A stretch of 31,310 nt of DNA. It comes from Ignavibacteriales bacterium (lineage in GTDB: Bacteria; Bacteroidota; Ignavibacteria; Ignavibacteriales; Ignavibacteriaceae). Positions 7,931-18,088 of this stretch are shown here, piece after piece. The stretch's first letter is position 1. Each line of letters begins with the position of its first letter. The stretch is taken from positions 1-31,310 of the forward strand of contig DAIEML010000001.1 of NCBI GenBank assembly GCA_027349615.1, given 5' to 3'. Made by a program: the position numbers and the translations under genes. The notes beneath the pieces are model-generated. The model worked only from the letters and a program-made list of their open reading frames with translations. It had not been told where the DNA came from and did not search any database.

Positions 7931-9724
7931 ATGAATAACATCAGAAATTTTTGCATCATTGCACATATTGATCATGGCAAATCAACAATAGCTGATTGCT
8001 TACTTGAATTAACTGGAACAATTTCAGAAAGAGAAGCAAAAGCCCAAGTCCTTGATGATCTTGAATTAGAACGAGAACGAGGAATTACTATAAAATCACA
8101 CGCAATTCAAATGAAATATAAAGCGAGTGATAATAATGATTATATTTTAAATTTAATTGATACTCCTGGACATGTTGATTTTTCTTATGAAGTCTCAAGA
8201 TCTTTAGCTGCATGTGAAGGGGCTTTGCTTGTTGTTGATGCTGCCCAAGGTGTAGAAGCGCAAACAATCAGCAATCTTTATTTAGCGATTGATGCTGGAC
8301 TTGAAATAATTCCGGTGTTAAATAAAATTGATTTGCCAAGTGCAGAAGTTGACAAAGTGAAAGGACAAATTATAGATTTACTTGGCTGCAGCTCGGATGA
8401 AATATTACTTGCAAGTGCAAAATCTAAAATTGGTATTCACGAAATACTGGAAGCTGTTGTTAATAAAATTCCCTCGCCAACCGGAGATCCAAATGCACCG
8501 CTTCAAGCGCTAATTTTTGATTCAATTTTTGATGCATACAGAGGTGCCATTGCATATATAAGAATTTTTAATGGCACACTGAAAACAAATGACAAAATAA
8601 AATATTTTGCAGTCGAAAAAGAAATTGAAGCAGAAGAAATTGGTGTGCTTGGATTAAAAAAAATAAAAACCGATGAACTTTCTGCAGGAAATGTAGGCTA
8701 TCTTATATCCGGCATAAAAGAAGTACACAATATTAAAGTTGGTGATACTGTAACTCATGCAAAATTTGGAGCCGAACATCCGCTGCCTGGTTACAAAGAT
8801 GTTAAGCCAATGGTTTACAGTGGTCTTTACCCTACGGATGCTGATGAGTTTGAAGACTTGCGCGATGCACTTGAAAAATTTCGTCTAAATGATTCTGCAT
8901 TAATTTATCAACCGGAAACTTCTGCCGCATTAGGTTTTGGATTTAGATGCGGATTTCTTGGACTTCTTCATATGGAAATAGTTCAAGAAAGACTTTTACG
9001 TGAATACAATCAATCAATTATTACAACTCTACCGAATGTTGAGTATTATGTTTATAACAAGAAAAATGAAAAAATAGTAGTTGATAACCCGGCAGAGATG
9101 CCACCGATTGGAGATATTGAAAGTGTTGAAGAACCATATGTGAAAGCGCAGATTGTTTGTCCAAGTGAATATGTTGGAAATATAATGAAACTTGCGATGG
9201 ATAAACGAGGAGTTTATAAAAATACAACTTATATTGATCCAACAAGAGCTGATCTTCAATATGAGTTTCCACTTTCTGAAATTATTTTTGATTTTTATGA
9301 TAAGTTAAAATCAATGTCTCGCGGTTATGCTTCTTTCGATTATGAATATATTGGCTATAAAGAGTCGGATTTAGTGAAGCTAGATATTCTGCTTAATGGT
9401 GAGCCTGTGGACGCTCTTTCGATGATAGTTCATAAATCTAAATCGTATGATTGGGGAAGAAAAGTTTGTGCAAAGTTAAAAGATTTAATCCCACGGCAAA
9501 TGTTTGAAATTGATATTCAGGCTGCAATTGGTTCAAAAGTTATTTCAAAATCAGTAGTAAAAGCACTTCGTAAAAATGTATTGGCTAAATGTTACGGCGG
9601 TGATATATCAAGAAAAAGAAAGCTTCTTGAAAAGCAAAAAGAAGGGAAGAAGAGAATGAAGCAAGTTGGTAATGTTGAAATACCTCAAGAAGCATTTTTA
9701 GCTGTACTTCAAATTGAAGATTAA
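7931..9724 (+). CDS. lepA: Translation elongation factor 4 (LepA)
   Basis: LepA/EF4 is a ribosomal GTPase that back-translocates or remodels ribosomes during initiation and elongation. From the ATG at 7931 the protein begins [19 protein letters not shown], matching the E. coli N-terminus, so I prefer it to the in-frame TTG at 7922. GTPase motifs are AHIDHGKST (G1), RERGITIKS (G2), DTPGHVDFS (G3) and LNKIDLP (G4). The C-terminal LepA-specific domain is visible as [23 protein letters not shown] and [16 protein letters not shown]. The 597-residue length is normal. It is followed 14 bases later by lepB, the classical lepA-lepB pairing. Confidence 0.98.
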   Translation: MNNIRNFCIIAHIDHGKSTIADCLLELTGTISEREAKAQVLDDLELERERGITIKSHAIQMKYKASDNNDYILNLIDTPGHVDFSYEVSRSLAACEGALLVVDAAQGVEAQTISNLYLAIDAGLEIIPVLNKIDLPSAEVDKVKGQIIDLLGCSSDEILLASAKSKIGIHEILEAVVNKIPSPTGDPNAPLQALIFDSIFDAYRGAIAYIRIFNGTLKTNDKIKYFAVEKEIEAEEIGVLGLKKIKTDELSAGNVGYLISGIKEVHNIKVGDTVTHAKFGAEHPLPGYKDVKPMVYSGLYPTDADEFEDLRDALEKFRLNDSALIYQPETSAALGFGFRCGFLGLLHMEIVQERLLREYNQSIITTLPNVEYYVYNKKNEKIVVDNPAEMPPIGDIESVEEPYVKAQIVCPSEYVGNIMKLAMDKRGVYKNTTYIDPTRADLQYEFPLSEIIFDFYDKLKSMSRGYASFDYEYIGYKESDLVKLDILLNGEPVDALSMIVHKSKSYDWGRKVCAKLKDLIPRQMFEIDIQAAIGSKVISKSVVKALRKNVLAKCYGGDISRKRKLLEKQKEGKKRMKQVGNVEIPQEAFLAVLQIED

Positions 9725-9738
9725 CTAGGACGATAATC

Positions 9739-10662
9739 TTGACAGAATATGGCAACGATGAGAAAAAAGCAAACGTTGGCAACGAAGCTGAAAATTCTTC
9801 AATCTTCTATCAGTTAAAAAAAAGACATTTCATTCGATATATTTTAATTGCACTTTTAACCGCAATTATTTTAAAAACTTTTTTTATTGAAGCTGATACT
9901 ATTCCAACAGAATCGATGGAAAATACTTTATTAGCGGGAGATTTTATAATCGTAAACAAAATAGCATATTCATTTTCGACTCCTAGATTTATTCCACTTA
10001 CAACAATCGAAATTCCCTCGATAAAAATTTTTGATATCAATCAGCCGAAAAGAAATGATGTAATAGTTTTTCGTTTCCCCGGTTATTTAAATGAGATTGA
10101 ACCAAAAGATAATCTTGATTTTATAAAAAGAATAGTTGGCTGCCCTGGTGATACACTTCGGATAATTAATAAAATTGTGTTAATAAATGGAAAAGAAATT
10201 GGTTTTCCTCTAACTGCAATAATTTCGAAAACTTCTTTTCAAAAAAGTGGAACTAGAGACCAAAGAATATTTCCTCAAGGATATAACTGGAATGGAGATA
10301 ATTATGGTCCAATAATTATTCCTAAAAAAGGCACAACAGTAGAAATTAATCCTAAAAATATAAATATGTGGGAAACAGTAATCGATAGAGAATTTGGTAA
10401 CCATGCAGTTAGTGTTGAAGGTACGGTAATTACAATTAATGGAAAACCAGTAAGAAATTATATTTTCAAAAAAAATTATTATTTTGTAATGGGAGATTAT
10501 CGTGATGACAGCATGGATAGCCGCTATTGGGGCTTTTTACCGGAGAATAACATTGTTGGAAAAGCTGAAATAATTTATTGGTCATGGCGAATTAATAATT
10601 TTTCTAACCATAACTTACTTAACGCTATAAGATGGAATCGTATCTTCAAAATTATACATTAA
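9739..10662 (+). CDS. lepB: Signal peptidase I (LepB)
   Basis: This inner-membrane serine protease removes signal peptides from exported proteins. It begins with TTG at 9739, preceded by AGGA. A charged cytoplasmic N-terminus of about 30 residues leads to one transmembrane helix (about 33-50, YILIALLTAIILKTFFI). The catalytic serine is in PTESMENT (S59) and the general-base lysine in FIKRIVGCPGD (K130). The C-terminal GDYRDDSMDSRYWGFLPE box and IVGKAEIIYWSW close the S26 domain. It is 307 residues long, with insertions between the Lys box and the C-terminal box that are common in Bacteroidota-type enzymes. The secreted subtilase downstream is a plausible substrate, though nothing in the sequence links them specifically. 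Confidence 0.96.
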   Translation: MTEYGNDEKKANVGNEAENSSIFYQLKKRHFIRYILIALLTAIILKTFFIEADTIPTESMENTLLAGDFIIVNKIAYSFSTPRFIPLTTIEIPSIKIFDINQPKRNDVIVFRFPGYLNEIEPKDNLDFIKRIVGCPGDTLRIINKIVLINGKEIGFPLTAIISKTSFQKSGTRDQRIFPQGYNWNGDNYGPIIIPKKGTTVEINPKNINMWETVIDREFGNHAVSVEGTVITINGKPVRNYIFKKNYYFVMGDYRDDSMDSRYWGFLPENNIVGKAEIIYWSWRINNFSNHNLLNAIRWNRIFKIIH

Positions 10663-10761
10663 AACTCAGGCTTTTTGTTTTACTTTTTTGTTTCTAGTTG
10701 AAAATAATATATTAGCTCAATAAAATTTCTTATTAAAAAGATAAATATTCAAATCTAAACT

Positions 10762-12741
10762 ATGAAAAATATTATCGTACTTTTTCTTCTATTTGCGCCA
10801 TTTATAATTTCGCAAAATAAATACATGATTTATTTTAAAGATAAAGGAATTAGCTTGGCAAATTCTCTGAATAAAAATAGCACAATTTATAAAGAAGCTC
10901 TTAGTCAACTTTCAGAAAGGGCAATCGAGAGAAGAGAAAAAGTAATGCCTGCAGATAAAATTATAACTTATGAAGATCTGCCGATTAAAAAAGATTATGT
11001 AACACAATTAGAAAATTTAGGAATTAAAATCCAAAATAAGTTGAATTGGTTCAATGCTGTCTCTGCATATTTAACAGAAGATCAAAAAAATAAGATAGAA
11101 GAATTTTCTTTTGTCAAGAAAATTGATCCGGTAAGAATATTAAAATTTAATCCTGAAAAAATTCAAATTAAGAATCAACTTAATAAAATTGGAAGTAGTT
11201 TTTCACAAATAGATTATGGACCAGCTTACGGCCAATTAAAATTATCTGATATACCAATTGTTCATTCTAAAGGGATAAATGGCAAAGGAGTGATAATTGG
11301 AATTTTGGATAACGGATTTCATTGGAGAGATCATGAATCATTGGTCAATAAAAAAATTATTGGAGAATATAATTTTGTTTTTCATGATTCATCAACCGCT
11401 CCTCAGCCTGGCGATTCGCCGGAATCTGGTTTACATGGAACTTATGTCTTTTCGATCCTAGGCGGATATAAGGACAGTTCAATTATTGGGGCTGCTTATA
11501 ATGCAAGTTTTATCCTTGCAAAAACCGAGGATGATAGAAGTGAATCACACATCGAAGAAGATAATTATGCAGCTGCTCTTGAATGGATGGAAGGCTTAGG
11601 TGTGGATATTACTACAAGTTCTTTAGGGTACAATATTTTTGATGATACAACTTACTCTTATACTTATAAAGATATGGATGGCAAAACAACAATTTGTGCA
11701 AAAGCTGTTGAGTTAGCATTTCAGCGAGGTGTGTTAACATTTACCGCAGCCGGAAATGAAGGAAATCAAGCATGGTATTATGTTGATACTCCAGCAGACG
11801 GACTTCATATTATTGCTGTCGGTGCAGTTGATGCAAATAATAACGTGGCAGGTTTCAGTTCGCGCGGGCCAACTTATGATGGCAGAATAAAGCCAGATGT
11901 TGTAGCACAAGGTGTTAATGTTTATGGTGCAGCTGTTGTAAATGGATTCAATGCATATGGTTATAATAGCGGCACTTCCGCGGCAACGCCAATTGCCAGC
12001 GGATGCGGTGCGCTTTTACTTTCAGCATTTCCATATTTAACAAATATTCAAGCTAGAAATATTTTATTGGAAACGGCTGATAATTATTCAACTCCAAATA
12101 ATGACCGAGGATATGGATTAATTTCTGCCGAAAAAGCTATCGAATTTCCTAATCTGTCAGATTCTTCAAATTATTTTAAAATTAACAAAATATTCTTTTC
12201 GCAAAATGGAATTCAAAGTGGTTCTGCAGAGATTCATTTTACAACTAACGATTCAAATTTCGTTTCTTCCAGCCTTTCATTTGATGGTTCTTTAAAATAT
12301 TATTATACTTTACCACAAATGATTAACGGCCAAATAATTAATTTTTATTTTACTTATTCTGATACTATTGGAAATAATATTCGTGAACCATTATCTGATT
12401 ATTTTAATTTTAAATACGGACAGTTGGATATAACCTCTGGTTCACTTCAAAATAGTATAGAATTTAATAATGTGTTGAGTAATAATTACCCAAACCCTTT
12501 TTCATCAAAAACAAATATTTCGTTTAATGCACAAGGTAATGAAATTGCAAGATTAGTTATACTAAATACCATAGGACAGACAGTAAAAGTTTTATTTAAT
12601 GGCGTCGCGGCTTCAGGAATAAATACCTTAGTATGGGACGGAAAATCTGATAGAGTAATTAAATGTGCAAGCGGAGTTTATTATTATATTTTGTCCCTAA
12701 ATGGAAAGAAATACGGGAATAAAATGGTACTAGTAAAATAA
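10762..12741 (+). CDS. Secreted S8 subtilisin-like protease with T9SS C-terminal sorting domain
   Basis: The 659-residue precursor begins with a signal peptide (MKNIIVLFLLFAPFIISQ). A region to about residue 130 resembles an inhibitor/propeptide segment. The subtilase domain carries the triad: D183 in GILDNGFHW, H225 in SGLHGTYVF and S406 in GTSAATPIAS, with the oxyanion Asn in AAGNEGN (N332). After a linker with beta-rich sequence, the last 90 residues form a type A C-terminal domain: NNYPNPFSSKTNISF, then ARLVILNTIGQTVKVL, and GVYYYILSLNGKKYGNKMVLVK. This domain directs export through the type IX (Por) secretion system and is normally cleaved. The protein is therefore probably secreted or surface-attached and used for protein degradation. 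It stands alone between lepB and a methyltransferase gene. Confidence 0.94.
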   Translation: MKNIIVLFLLFAPFIISQNKYMIYFKDKGISLANSLNKNSTIYKEALSQLSERAIERREKVMPADKIITYEDLPIKKDYVTQLENLGIKIQNKLNWFNAVSAYLTEDQKNKIEEFSFVKKIDPVRILKFNPEKIQIKNQLNKIGSSFSQIDYGPAYGQLKLSDIPIVHSKGINGKGVIIGILDNGFHWRDHESLVNKKIIGEYNFVFHDSSTAPQPGDSPESGLHGTYVFSILGGYKDSSIIGAAYNASFILAKTEDDRSESHIEEDNYAAALEWMEGLGVDITTSSLGYNIFDDTTYSYTYKDMDGKTTICAKAVELAFQRGVLTFTAAGNEGNQAWYYVDTPADGLHIIAVGAVDANNNVAGFSSRGPTYDGRIKPDVVAQGVNVYGAAVVNGFNAYGYNSGTSAATPIASGCGALLLSAFPYLTNIQARNILLETADNYSTPNNDRGYGLISAEKAIEFPNLSDSSNYFKINKIFFSQNGIQSGSAEIHFTTNDSNFVSSSLSFDGSLKYYYTLPQMINGQIINFYFTYSDTIGNNIREPLSDYFNFKYGQLDITSGSLQNSIEFNNVLSNNYPNPFSSKTNISFNAQGNEIARLVILNTIGQTVKVLFNGVAASGINTLVWDGKSDRVIKCASGVYYYILSLNGKKYGNKMVLVK

Positions 12742-12794
12742 TTATTTGGGAAAAGTATAAGTTAAAATTAGAAAAATGAAATTTAGGATTAAAT

Positions 12795-13436
12795 ATGGAT
12801 AAGATTCTTTATTCATCTCAAAAAAAATATTTGGAACAATTTTTAAAAAATAATGATTCTCTAATTGATGAAATGGAAATATTTGCAAAAGAAAATAAAA
12901 TTCCAATTTTGAAAAAAGATTCAATTTGGTTTCTTGAGATCATTATTAATTTACTTAAACCAAAATTTGTCCTTGAACTAGGAACTGCAATTGCATATTC
13001 ATCAATTAGGATAGCTCGAAATCTGAATGAGAAATCTGTTATTTATACAATAGAAAAAAGTAAAGATAATTTAGCAATCGCGAAAGAAAATATTAAGAAA
13101 TCTGGTTACGATAAAAAAATAAATTTAATATTTGGTAATGCTCTTGAAGTTCTGCCTAAACTAGATGAGAAATTTGATTTAGTTTTTCTTGACGCAGATA
13201 AACTTGATTATAAAAATTTATTTGATTTAACTCTTCCGCTAATGAAAAAAGGAGGAGTAATTTTTGTTGACAATCTTTTATGGCATGGTTTTGCAGCAAC
13301 TTCCAAAGTACCTAAAGAACAAAGACTTTCGACCAGAATTATCCGTCAGTTTAATGTTATGTTTACTTCACATCCCGAACTTAAATCCACAATATTACCA
13401 ATTGGAGATGGGATTGGACTAGGGATTAAAATTTAA
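12795..13436 (+). CDS. Class I SAM-dependent O-methyltransferase (COG4122 / TrmR-like)
   Basis: This 213-residue enzyme has motif I LELGTAIAYSSIRIARNL (about 56-73), acidic YTIEKSKDNLAIAKEN (motif for SAM ribose), FDLVFLDADKLDY (motif with the metal Asp) and GGVIFVDNLLWHG, which supplies the second metal ligand. These are the marks of the metal-dependent O-methyltransferase family. The N-terminal pattern and length resemble TrmR (YrrM), which methylates 5-hydroxyuridine at position 34 of tRNA, but catechol-type members look similar, so this is a tentative match. It is followed 10 bases later by a small gene of unknown function. Confidence 0.85.
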   Translation: MDKILYSSQKKYLEQFLKNNDSLIDEMEIFAKENKIPILKKDSIWFLEIIINLLKPKFVLELGTAIAYSSIRIARNLNEKSVIYTIEKSKDNLAIAKENIKKSGYDKKINLIFGNALEVLPKLDEKFDLVFLDADKLDYKNLFDLTLPLMKKGGVIFVDNLLWHGFAATSKVPKEQRLSTRIIRQFNVMFTSHPELKSTILPIGDGIGLGIKI

Positions 13437-13446
13437 AGAAATAAAG

Positions 13447-13881
13447 ATGAATGAATTCATAAAACAAGCTTCAGATTTTATTGATAACGTAGAAAAGTTT
13501 TCTAAATCAAAATTAAAAAGAAAAGCTGAACTTCTTCGAATTTATGAAGAGGTTCTTAGAAATAATCTTGAAGTTGAGTTCGATGAATTAATATTTACTG
13601 CTAAATATGTAAATGGATTACTAAGAATTGTTCAGAAGAATAGTCCTGGATCAGAAATATCTAATATAGAAGAAATCAAAAAAGATTTTTCTGATAATGT
13701 GAATAAAGTTGTTCAGCAAATTAAAAAAATAATTTCAAATGTTGATGAACAGCTTAAATCTCACTTTAATGAAATTTACTTTGAGCTATCTCAGCAAGGA
13801 TTTCTAAATCTAATTGAACTTTTATCCGATTTAGAATGGACAAAAATGTATTCTAATGAAATCAAAAGAAAACATAATTGA
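13447..13881 (+). CDS. Uncharacterised helical protein
   Basis: I do not recognise this 144-residue protein. It is Lys-, Glu- and Asn-rich, with no signal peptide or transmembrane segment and no cysteine. Almost the whole length is predicted helical by pattern, with heptad-like spacing in IEEIKKDFSDNVNKVVQQI and KKIISNVDEQLKSHFNEI, so a coiled-coil or helical bundle is likely. It starts 10 bases after the methyltransferase stop, suggesting co-transcription. Codon use and low G+C are like its neighbours, so it is probably resident and real. It is cytoplasmic by appearance. Confidence 0.65.
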   Translation: MNEFIKQASDFIDNVEKFSKSKLKRKAELLRIYEEVLRNNLEVEFDELIFTAKYVNGLLRIVQKNSPGSEISNIEEIKKDFSDNVNKVVQQIKKIISNVDEQLKSHFNEIYFELSQQGFLNLIELLSDLEWTKMYSNEIKRKHN

Positions 13882-13887
13882 TCGCAA

Positions 13888-13911
13888 GACTCGTTACCAA
13901 AGCAACGAGTC
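13888..13911. repeat. Perfect 8-bp inverted repeat between convergent genes
   Basis: GACTCGTT and AACGAGTC pair perfectly around an 8-base loop, starting 6 bases after the stop of the uncharacterised helical gene and ending 13 bases before the MarR stop on the other strand. No T-run follows on either strand, so a classical intrinsic terminator is not supported. It may still act as a transcript-end hairpin for the convergent pair. Confidence 0.5.
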
Positions 13912-13924
13912 CCGCCTACCTAAA

Positions 13925-14383
13925 TTACGGCCTAGCATTCCACCTTTGGACTGCTGAAAGTAAATTTGTCATTGCTGAAATTAAAGGTTTATGCTGCATC
14001 TCATCAATATCTGTTAAAATCTCTTTATGAATATCAACATAAGCAGAGTTTAACAGTTGAACAATTTGAGCACCTTTACTTGAAAGAGAAACACGCATAT
14101 TTCTTCTATCCGTGTTATCAATTTCTCTAATGATGTAATCCTTTGCTACCAAGCCGTCAATAATTCTTGTAAGTCTGCTTGGGCTAAGATTCATTCTCTC
14201 AGCAATCCGTTTGTTGTTGACGCTTTCTTCAGCTCCAAATAATCGTAAACACCTGAACTCAGCTTGAGTGAGCCCGTGTTGTTCGGCTAGTCTGCCTTCT
14301 TTTTCTTGACAACTTGCAAGCAGACTGAAAGTAAGGTCAGCGAGTTTTCCCGCATTTTGGTTTATTTCATCTTTTGTTGACAT
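13925..14383 (-). CDS. MarR family transcriptional regulator
   Basis: This 152-residue protein has the MarR winged-helix layout: an N-terminal dimerisation helix, LTQAEFRCLRLFGAEE, the recognition region NNKRIAERMNLSPSRLTRIID, GLVAKDYIIREIDNTDRRNMRVSLSSKG (the wing with the family D-x-R-x-x-x-V pattern), and a C-terminal helix pair. No obvious target operon lies beside it; yigZ upstream is on the same strand and the convergent gene is unknown, so its targets may be elsewhere. By hand count about 38% of bases in 13921-14340 are G or C, against about 30% in yigZ, a mild sign of different ancestry. Confidence 0.9.
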   Translation of the reverse strand: MSTKDEINQNAGKLADLTFSLLASCQEKEGRLAEQHGLTQAEFRCLRLFGAEESVNNKRIAERMNLSPSRLTRIIDGLVAKDYIIREIDNTDRRNMRVSLSSKGAQIVQLLNSAYVDIHKEILTDIDEMQHKPLISAMTNLLSAVQRWNARP

Positions 14384-14469
14384 TTTACATCAAAAATTGT
14401 TGCTCATATTAAATTTCGTCAAAGTTTGTATTTTTATCAAGGTAAATAATAGATATTTTTTACAAAATA

Positions 14470-15093
14470 TTACAAATAATAAATGAGGCTATTTATATCA
14501 ATTTTAATTTTCCCATTTGAAGTTTCAGTTAATTCTTTAACAAATTGATCTTTCTCGTTAACATTTATATAGCAAATAAATTTTACATTTGGATTATAGT
14601 CCGTTTCAATAATTCTGCTGTCATGGTTAGATAAAGATCGATGAAGAAGATTTAGATAAGAATAATCGCAATTAATATTAATGATTGAATATGGTTTCTG
14701 AATAATAATTTCAGAAGCTTCGATAGCTTGAACAGCGGATTTATAATAAGCTTTACCAAGTGGTCCAATCCCAAGTTTTGTTCCGCCAAAATATCTTGTT
14801 ATAATTATTAAACAATTTACCATGTTAAAATGTTCAATTGAGTTTAAAATTCTTTTGCCGGCAGTTCCGCTTGGTTCGCCGTCATCAGAAAATTTAACTT
14901 CTCCATTCAAAAATTTATACGCAAAACAATGATGAGTTGCATCAAAATATTTTTTCTTTACCTTTTCTAAGTTAAGAATTGCATCATCATCAGACGAAAC
15001 GAAATATGATGCACCAATAAAAAGCGAGCTTTTTTCTTTAAATTTTATTTCCGCCGATTTTTTTATGGTTTTTATATCTTTGATTTCATCCAT
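14470..15093 (-). CDS. yigZ: YigZ/IMPACT family protein (UPF0029)
   Basis: The 207-residue protein has the IMPACT N-terminal domain: FIGASYFVSSDDDA, DATHHCFAYKF, then SDDGEPSGTAGKRIL and the highly conserved RYFGGTKLGIGPLGKAYYKSA. The C-terminal part resembles the ferredoxin-like DUF1949 domain (IINCDYSYLNLLHR). The eukaryotic homologue IMPACT regulates Gcn2, while the bacterial function is unknown; YigZ is sometimes listed as a possible peptidase regulator or nucleic-acid-binding protein. The gene is divergent from uvrA. Confidence 0.92.
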   Translation of the reverse strand: MDEIKDIKTIKKSAEIKFKEKSSLFIGASYFVSSDDDAILNLEKVKKKYFDATHHCFAYKFLNGEVKFSDDGEPSGTAGKRILNSIEHFNMVNCLIIITRYFGGTKLGIGPLGKAYYKSAVQAIEASEIIIQKPYSIININCDYSYLNLLHRSLSNHDSRIIETDYNPNVKFICYINVNEKDQFVKELTETSNGKIKIDINSLIYYL

Positions 15094-15126
15094 TAAACAA
15101 CACTTTTAATTTTCTAAAGAATAGTT

Positions 15127-15170
15127 CTATGATACATCTCAAATTAAATTGATTTTCTTACGCATCATAG
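15127..15170. promoter_or_regulatory. Inverted repeat in the yigZ-uvrA divergent region
   Basis: CTATGAT (15127-15133) and ATCATAG (15164-15170) are a perfect 7-base inverted pair 30 bases apart, within the 115-base divergent promoter region. A shared operator is possible. By chance alone one such pair in this length of AT-rich DNA is not unlikely, so this is weak evidence. Confidence 0.25.
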
Positions 15171-15208
15171 CTAATATAATATTTTAAATTTTCAAATTTT
15201 GGTTTATA

Positions 15209-18040
15209 GTGTTAAAAGAAACGATAATAATAAAAGGCGCGCGCGAGAATAACCTAAAAAATATTGATATTGAAATTCCACGGGATTCCTTTACGGTCAT
15301 TACTGGATTGTCAGGTTCAGGCAAATCTTCTTTAGCGTTTGATACAATTTATGCTGAAGGACAACGTAGATACATCGAATCTCTTTCTGCTTATGCTCGA
15401 CAATTTTTAGACATGCTTGAAAAGCCTGATGTGGATCTTATTGAAGGATTGAGTCCGGCAATTTCAATTGAACAAAAATCAACTTCCGGTAATCCAAGGT
15501 CAACTGTTGGAACTGTTACCGAGATTTATGATTATTTAAGGTTACTTTATGCCAGACTTGGAACTCCGCATTGCTACAACTGCGGCAAACCTGTAACGCG
15601 GCAATCCTCTTCCCAAATTATTGATTCAGTTTTGTCTTCATTAAATAATAAAAAGATTTTTATACTCGCACCGGTAATTCGCGGACGAAAAGGACATTAT
15701 CGAGAATTGTTTGAAGAAATTCTTTCTGATGGATTTTTAAAAGTAAGAGTTGATAATGAATTTTACGAGATTACAAAAAATTTTCAAGTAGATAGATACA
15801 AAATTCATAATATTGAAATTGTTGTTGACAAGCTAACTGTAAACGAAAATTCAAGAAACAGATTAACCGAATCGATTGAAGTTGGCTTGAATTATGGTAA
15901 CGGAATTGTAATCGTAAATGATAATTCACAAGATCATATTTACAGCAGGCATTTAGCTTGTCTTGATTGTGGAATTAGTTATCGTGAATTGGCTCCGAAT
16001 TCTTTTTCGTTTAATTCCCCATACGGTTCTTGTCCTGACTGCGAAGGCCTTGGAGAGAAAAAAGAACTTGATTTAAATTTGATTATTCCGGATTGGAATA
16101 AATCAATAAATGATGAAGCTTTATCGCCACTTGGCAAACCGCGCTCGATTTGGTTTTTTAATCAACTTGGTGCTGTTAGTGAAAAGTATGGATTTAATTT
16201 TGATACACCTCTTAAAAATTTGACCGAAGATCAAAAAGAAATTCTCCTTTACGGAAGTAAAGATAAAATTGCTTTTTCTTATTCATATGGCAGCGGTAAA
16301 CCTGTGACTTATTTTCATAGATTTTCCGGATTGATTAATTATCTAAAAAATTATTACAACACAACTTCGTCAAACAACATTCGTGAATGGGTTGAATCAT
16401 ACATGAACACTGTTTCTTGCCAAACATGCAAGGGCGGAAGATTAAAACAGGAATCATTAGCAGTAAAATTCCAAGAATTGAATATTAGTGAAGTAACAAA
16501 TTTTTCTATAAAAAAATGCGAAGAATTTTTTAAGAACGTTCATATTACCGGAAGAAATGCAATTATTGCAAAACCAATATTAAAAGAAATTATTGAACGA
16601 CTTCGTTTTATGCTTAATGTTGGATTGGATTATTTGACATTGAACCGATCAGCAAGAACTTTATCGGGTGGTGAATCTCAGCGAATTAGATTGGCTACAC
16701 AAATTGGATCGCAGCTTGCCGGAGTTCTTTACGTTTTAGACGAACCGAGCATCGGACTTCATCAAAGTGATAACATTAAACTTATTAATTCATTAAAAAA
16801 TTTAAGAGACTTGGGAAATACGGTTATTGTTGTTGAACATGACCGCGAAACAATTGAAAGTTCTGATTATATGATTGATCTTGGACCCGGCGCAGGTGAA
16901 CATGGCGGCGAAGTTTGTCTTGCCGGAGAAACAATTAAATTAGTTGAATCTCAGAACGGAATTCACTCATTAACGTTATCTTATCTTACAAATAAAAAAG
17001 AAATTATTGTTCCGAAAGATAGAAGAAAAGGAAATGGTAATTTTATAACACTTAAAGGTGCAAGAGGTCATAATCTTCAGGATATAACCTTAAAAATTCC
17101 TCTTGGAACTTTCACATTAATTACCGGTGTAAGCGGATCTGGCAAATCTTCGCTGGTGAATGAAACTCTTGTTAAAATTTTGATGAACAGAATTTATAAT
17201 TCCAAAACTGTTCCGCTGCCTTATGATGCAATTGAAGGTTTAGAACATATTGATAAAATAATAGAAATCGATCAATCTCCAATCGGAAGAACCCCAAGGT
17301 CAAATCCTGCAACTTACACTGGTCTATTTACATTTATTAGAGATTTATATTCGCAGCTTCCAGAATCTAAAATGCGCGGATACAGCACCGGAAGATTTAG
17401 TTTCAATGTTGCCGGAGGCAGATGCGAAGAATGCGGCGGCGATGGATTGAAAAAAATTGAAATGAATTTTTTGCCGGATGTTTATGTTGAATGCGAATCT
17501 TGCCATGGAAAAAGATACAATCGAGAAACGCTTGAAGTATTGTACAAAACAAAATCAATTGCTGATGTGCTTGAAATGCGCGTAAGTGAAGCTTTAGATT
17601 TTTTTGAAGATCTTCCTAGAATTAAAAGAAAAATTAAAGCAATAAATGATGTTGGACTTGGTTACATAAAATTAGGTCAGCAGGCAACTACTCTTTCCGG
17701 CGGCGAAGCACAACGCGTAAAACTCGCAACAGAATTGAGTAAAGTGAGCACTGGAAAAACTCTTTATATCTTGGATGAGCCTACAACCGGACTTCATTTC
17801 GAAGACGTGAATATTCTTCTTGGAGTTTTAAACAAGCTTGTGGAAAAGGGAAATACAGTTGTTGTTGTTGAACATAATTTAGATGTTATCAAAACTGCAG
17901 ATTGGATAATTGATCTCGGTCCCGGCGGCGGTGATGACGGTGGAAAAATTATAGCTGAAGGAACACCGGAATCAATTATAAAAAATAAAAAAAGTTTGAC
18001 CGGAGAATATCTTAAGAAAGAATTAAGATTAAAAAATTAA
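15209..18040 (+). CDS. uvrA: Excinuclease ABC subunit A (UvrA)
   Basis: UvrA recognises bulky DNA lesions and loads UvrB in nucleotide excision repair. The 943-residue protein has two ABC modules: Walker [14 protein letters not shown] near the N-terminus and [13 protein letters not shown] in the second half. Signature motifs are [12 protein letters not shown] and [12 protein letters not shown], with Walker [14 protein letters not shown] and [13 protein letters not shown]. Zinc-binding clusters are present: [10 protein letters not shown] with [15 protein letters not shown], and CEECGGDG with [10 protein letters not shown]. The start is GTG at 15209, giving [16 protein letters not shown]. No SOS-box like sequence was recognised upstream. 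Confidence 0.99.
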   Translation: MLKETIIIKGARENNLKNIDIEIPRDSFTVITGLSGSGKSSLAFDTIYAEGQRRYIESLSAYARQFLDMLEKPDVDLIEGLSPAISIEQKSTSGNPRSTVGTVTEIYDYLRLLYARLGTPHCYNCGKPVTRQSSSQIIDSVLSSLNNKKIFILAPVIRGRKGHYRELFEEILSDGFLKVRVDNEFYEITKNFQVDRYKIHNIEIVVDKLTVNENSRNRLTESIEVGLNYGNGIVIVNDNSQDHIYSRHLACLDCGISYRELAPNSFSFNSPYGSCPDCEGLGEKKELDLNLIIPDWNKSINDEALSPLGKPRSIWFFNQLGAVSEKYGFNFDTPLKNLTEDQKEILLYGSKDKIAFSYSYGSGKPVTYFHRFSGLINYLKNYYNTTSSNNIREWVESYMNTVSCQTCKGGRLKQESLAVKFQELNISEVTNFSIKKCEEFFKNVHITGRNAIIAKPILKEIIERLRFMLNVGLDYLTLNRSARTLSGGESQRIRLATQIGSQLAGVLYVLDEPSIGLHQSDNIKLINSLKNLRDLGNTVIVVEHDRETIESSDYMIDLGPGAGEHGGEVCLAGETIKLVESQNGIHSLTLSYLTNKKEIIVPKDRRKGNGNFITLKGARGHNLQDITLKIPLGTFTLITGVSGSGKSSLVNETLVKILMNRIYNSKTVPLPYDAIEGLEHIDKIIEIDQSPIGRTPRSNPATYTGLFTFIRDLYSQLPESKMRGYSTGRFSFNVAGGRCEECGGDGLKKIEMNFLPDVYVECESCHGKRYNRETLEVLYKTKSIADVLEMRVSEALDFFEDLPRIKRKIKAINDVGLGYIKLGQQATTLSGGEAQRVKLATELSKVSTGKTLYILDEPTTGLHFEDVNILLGVLNKLVEKGNTVVVVEHNLDVIKTADWIIDLGPGGGDDGGKIIAEGTPESIIKNKKSLTGEYLKKELRLKN

Positions 18041-18088
18041 TTTATTGATATTGAAAGGTTCATAATTCCAAAATCTCTTGGTGATTTT

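Noticed and set aside
9021..9272. Two minus-strand ORFs of 76-83 codons within lepA
   Set aside because: They are antisense to the lepA C-terminal half, with biased composition (Phe/Ile/Tyr-rich) typical of antisense shadows.
10663..10761. T-rich stretch after lepB as a terminator
   Set aside because: There are T-runs but I could not find a stable hairpin before them.
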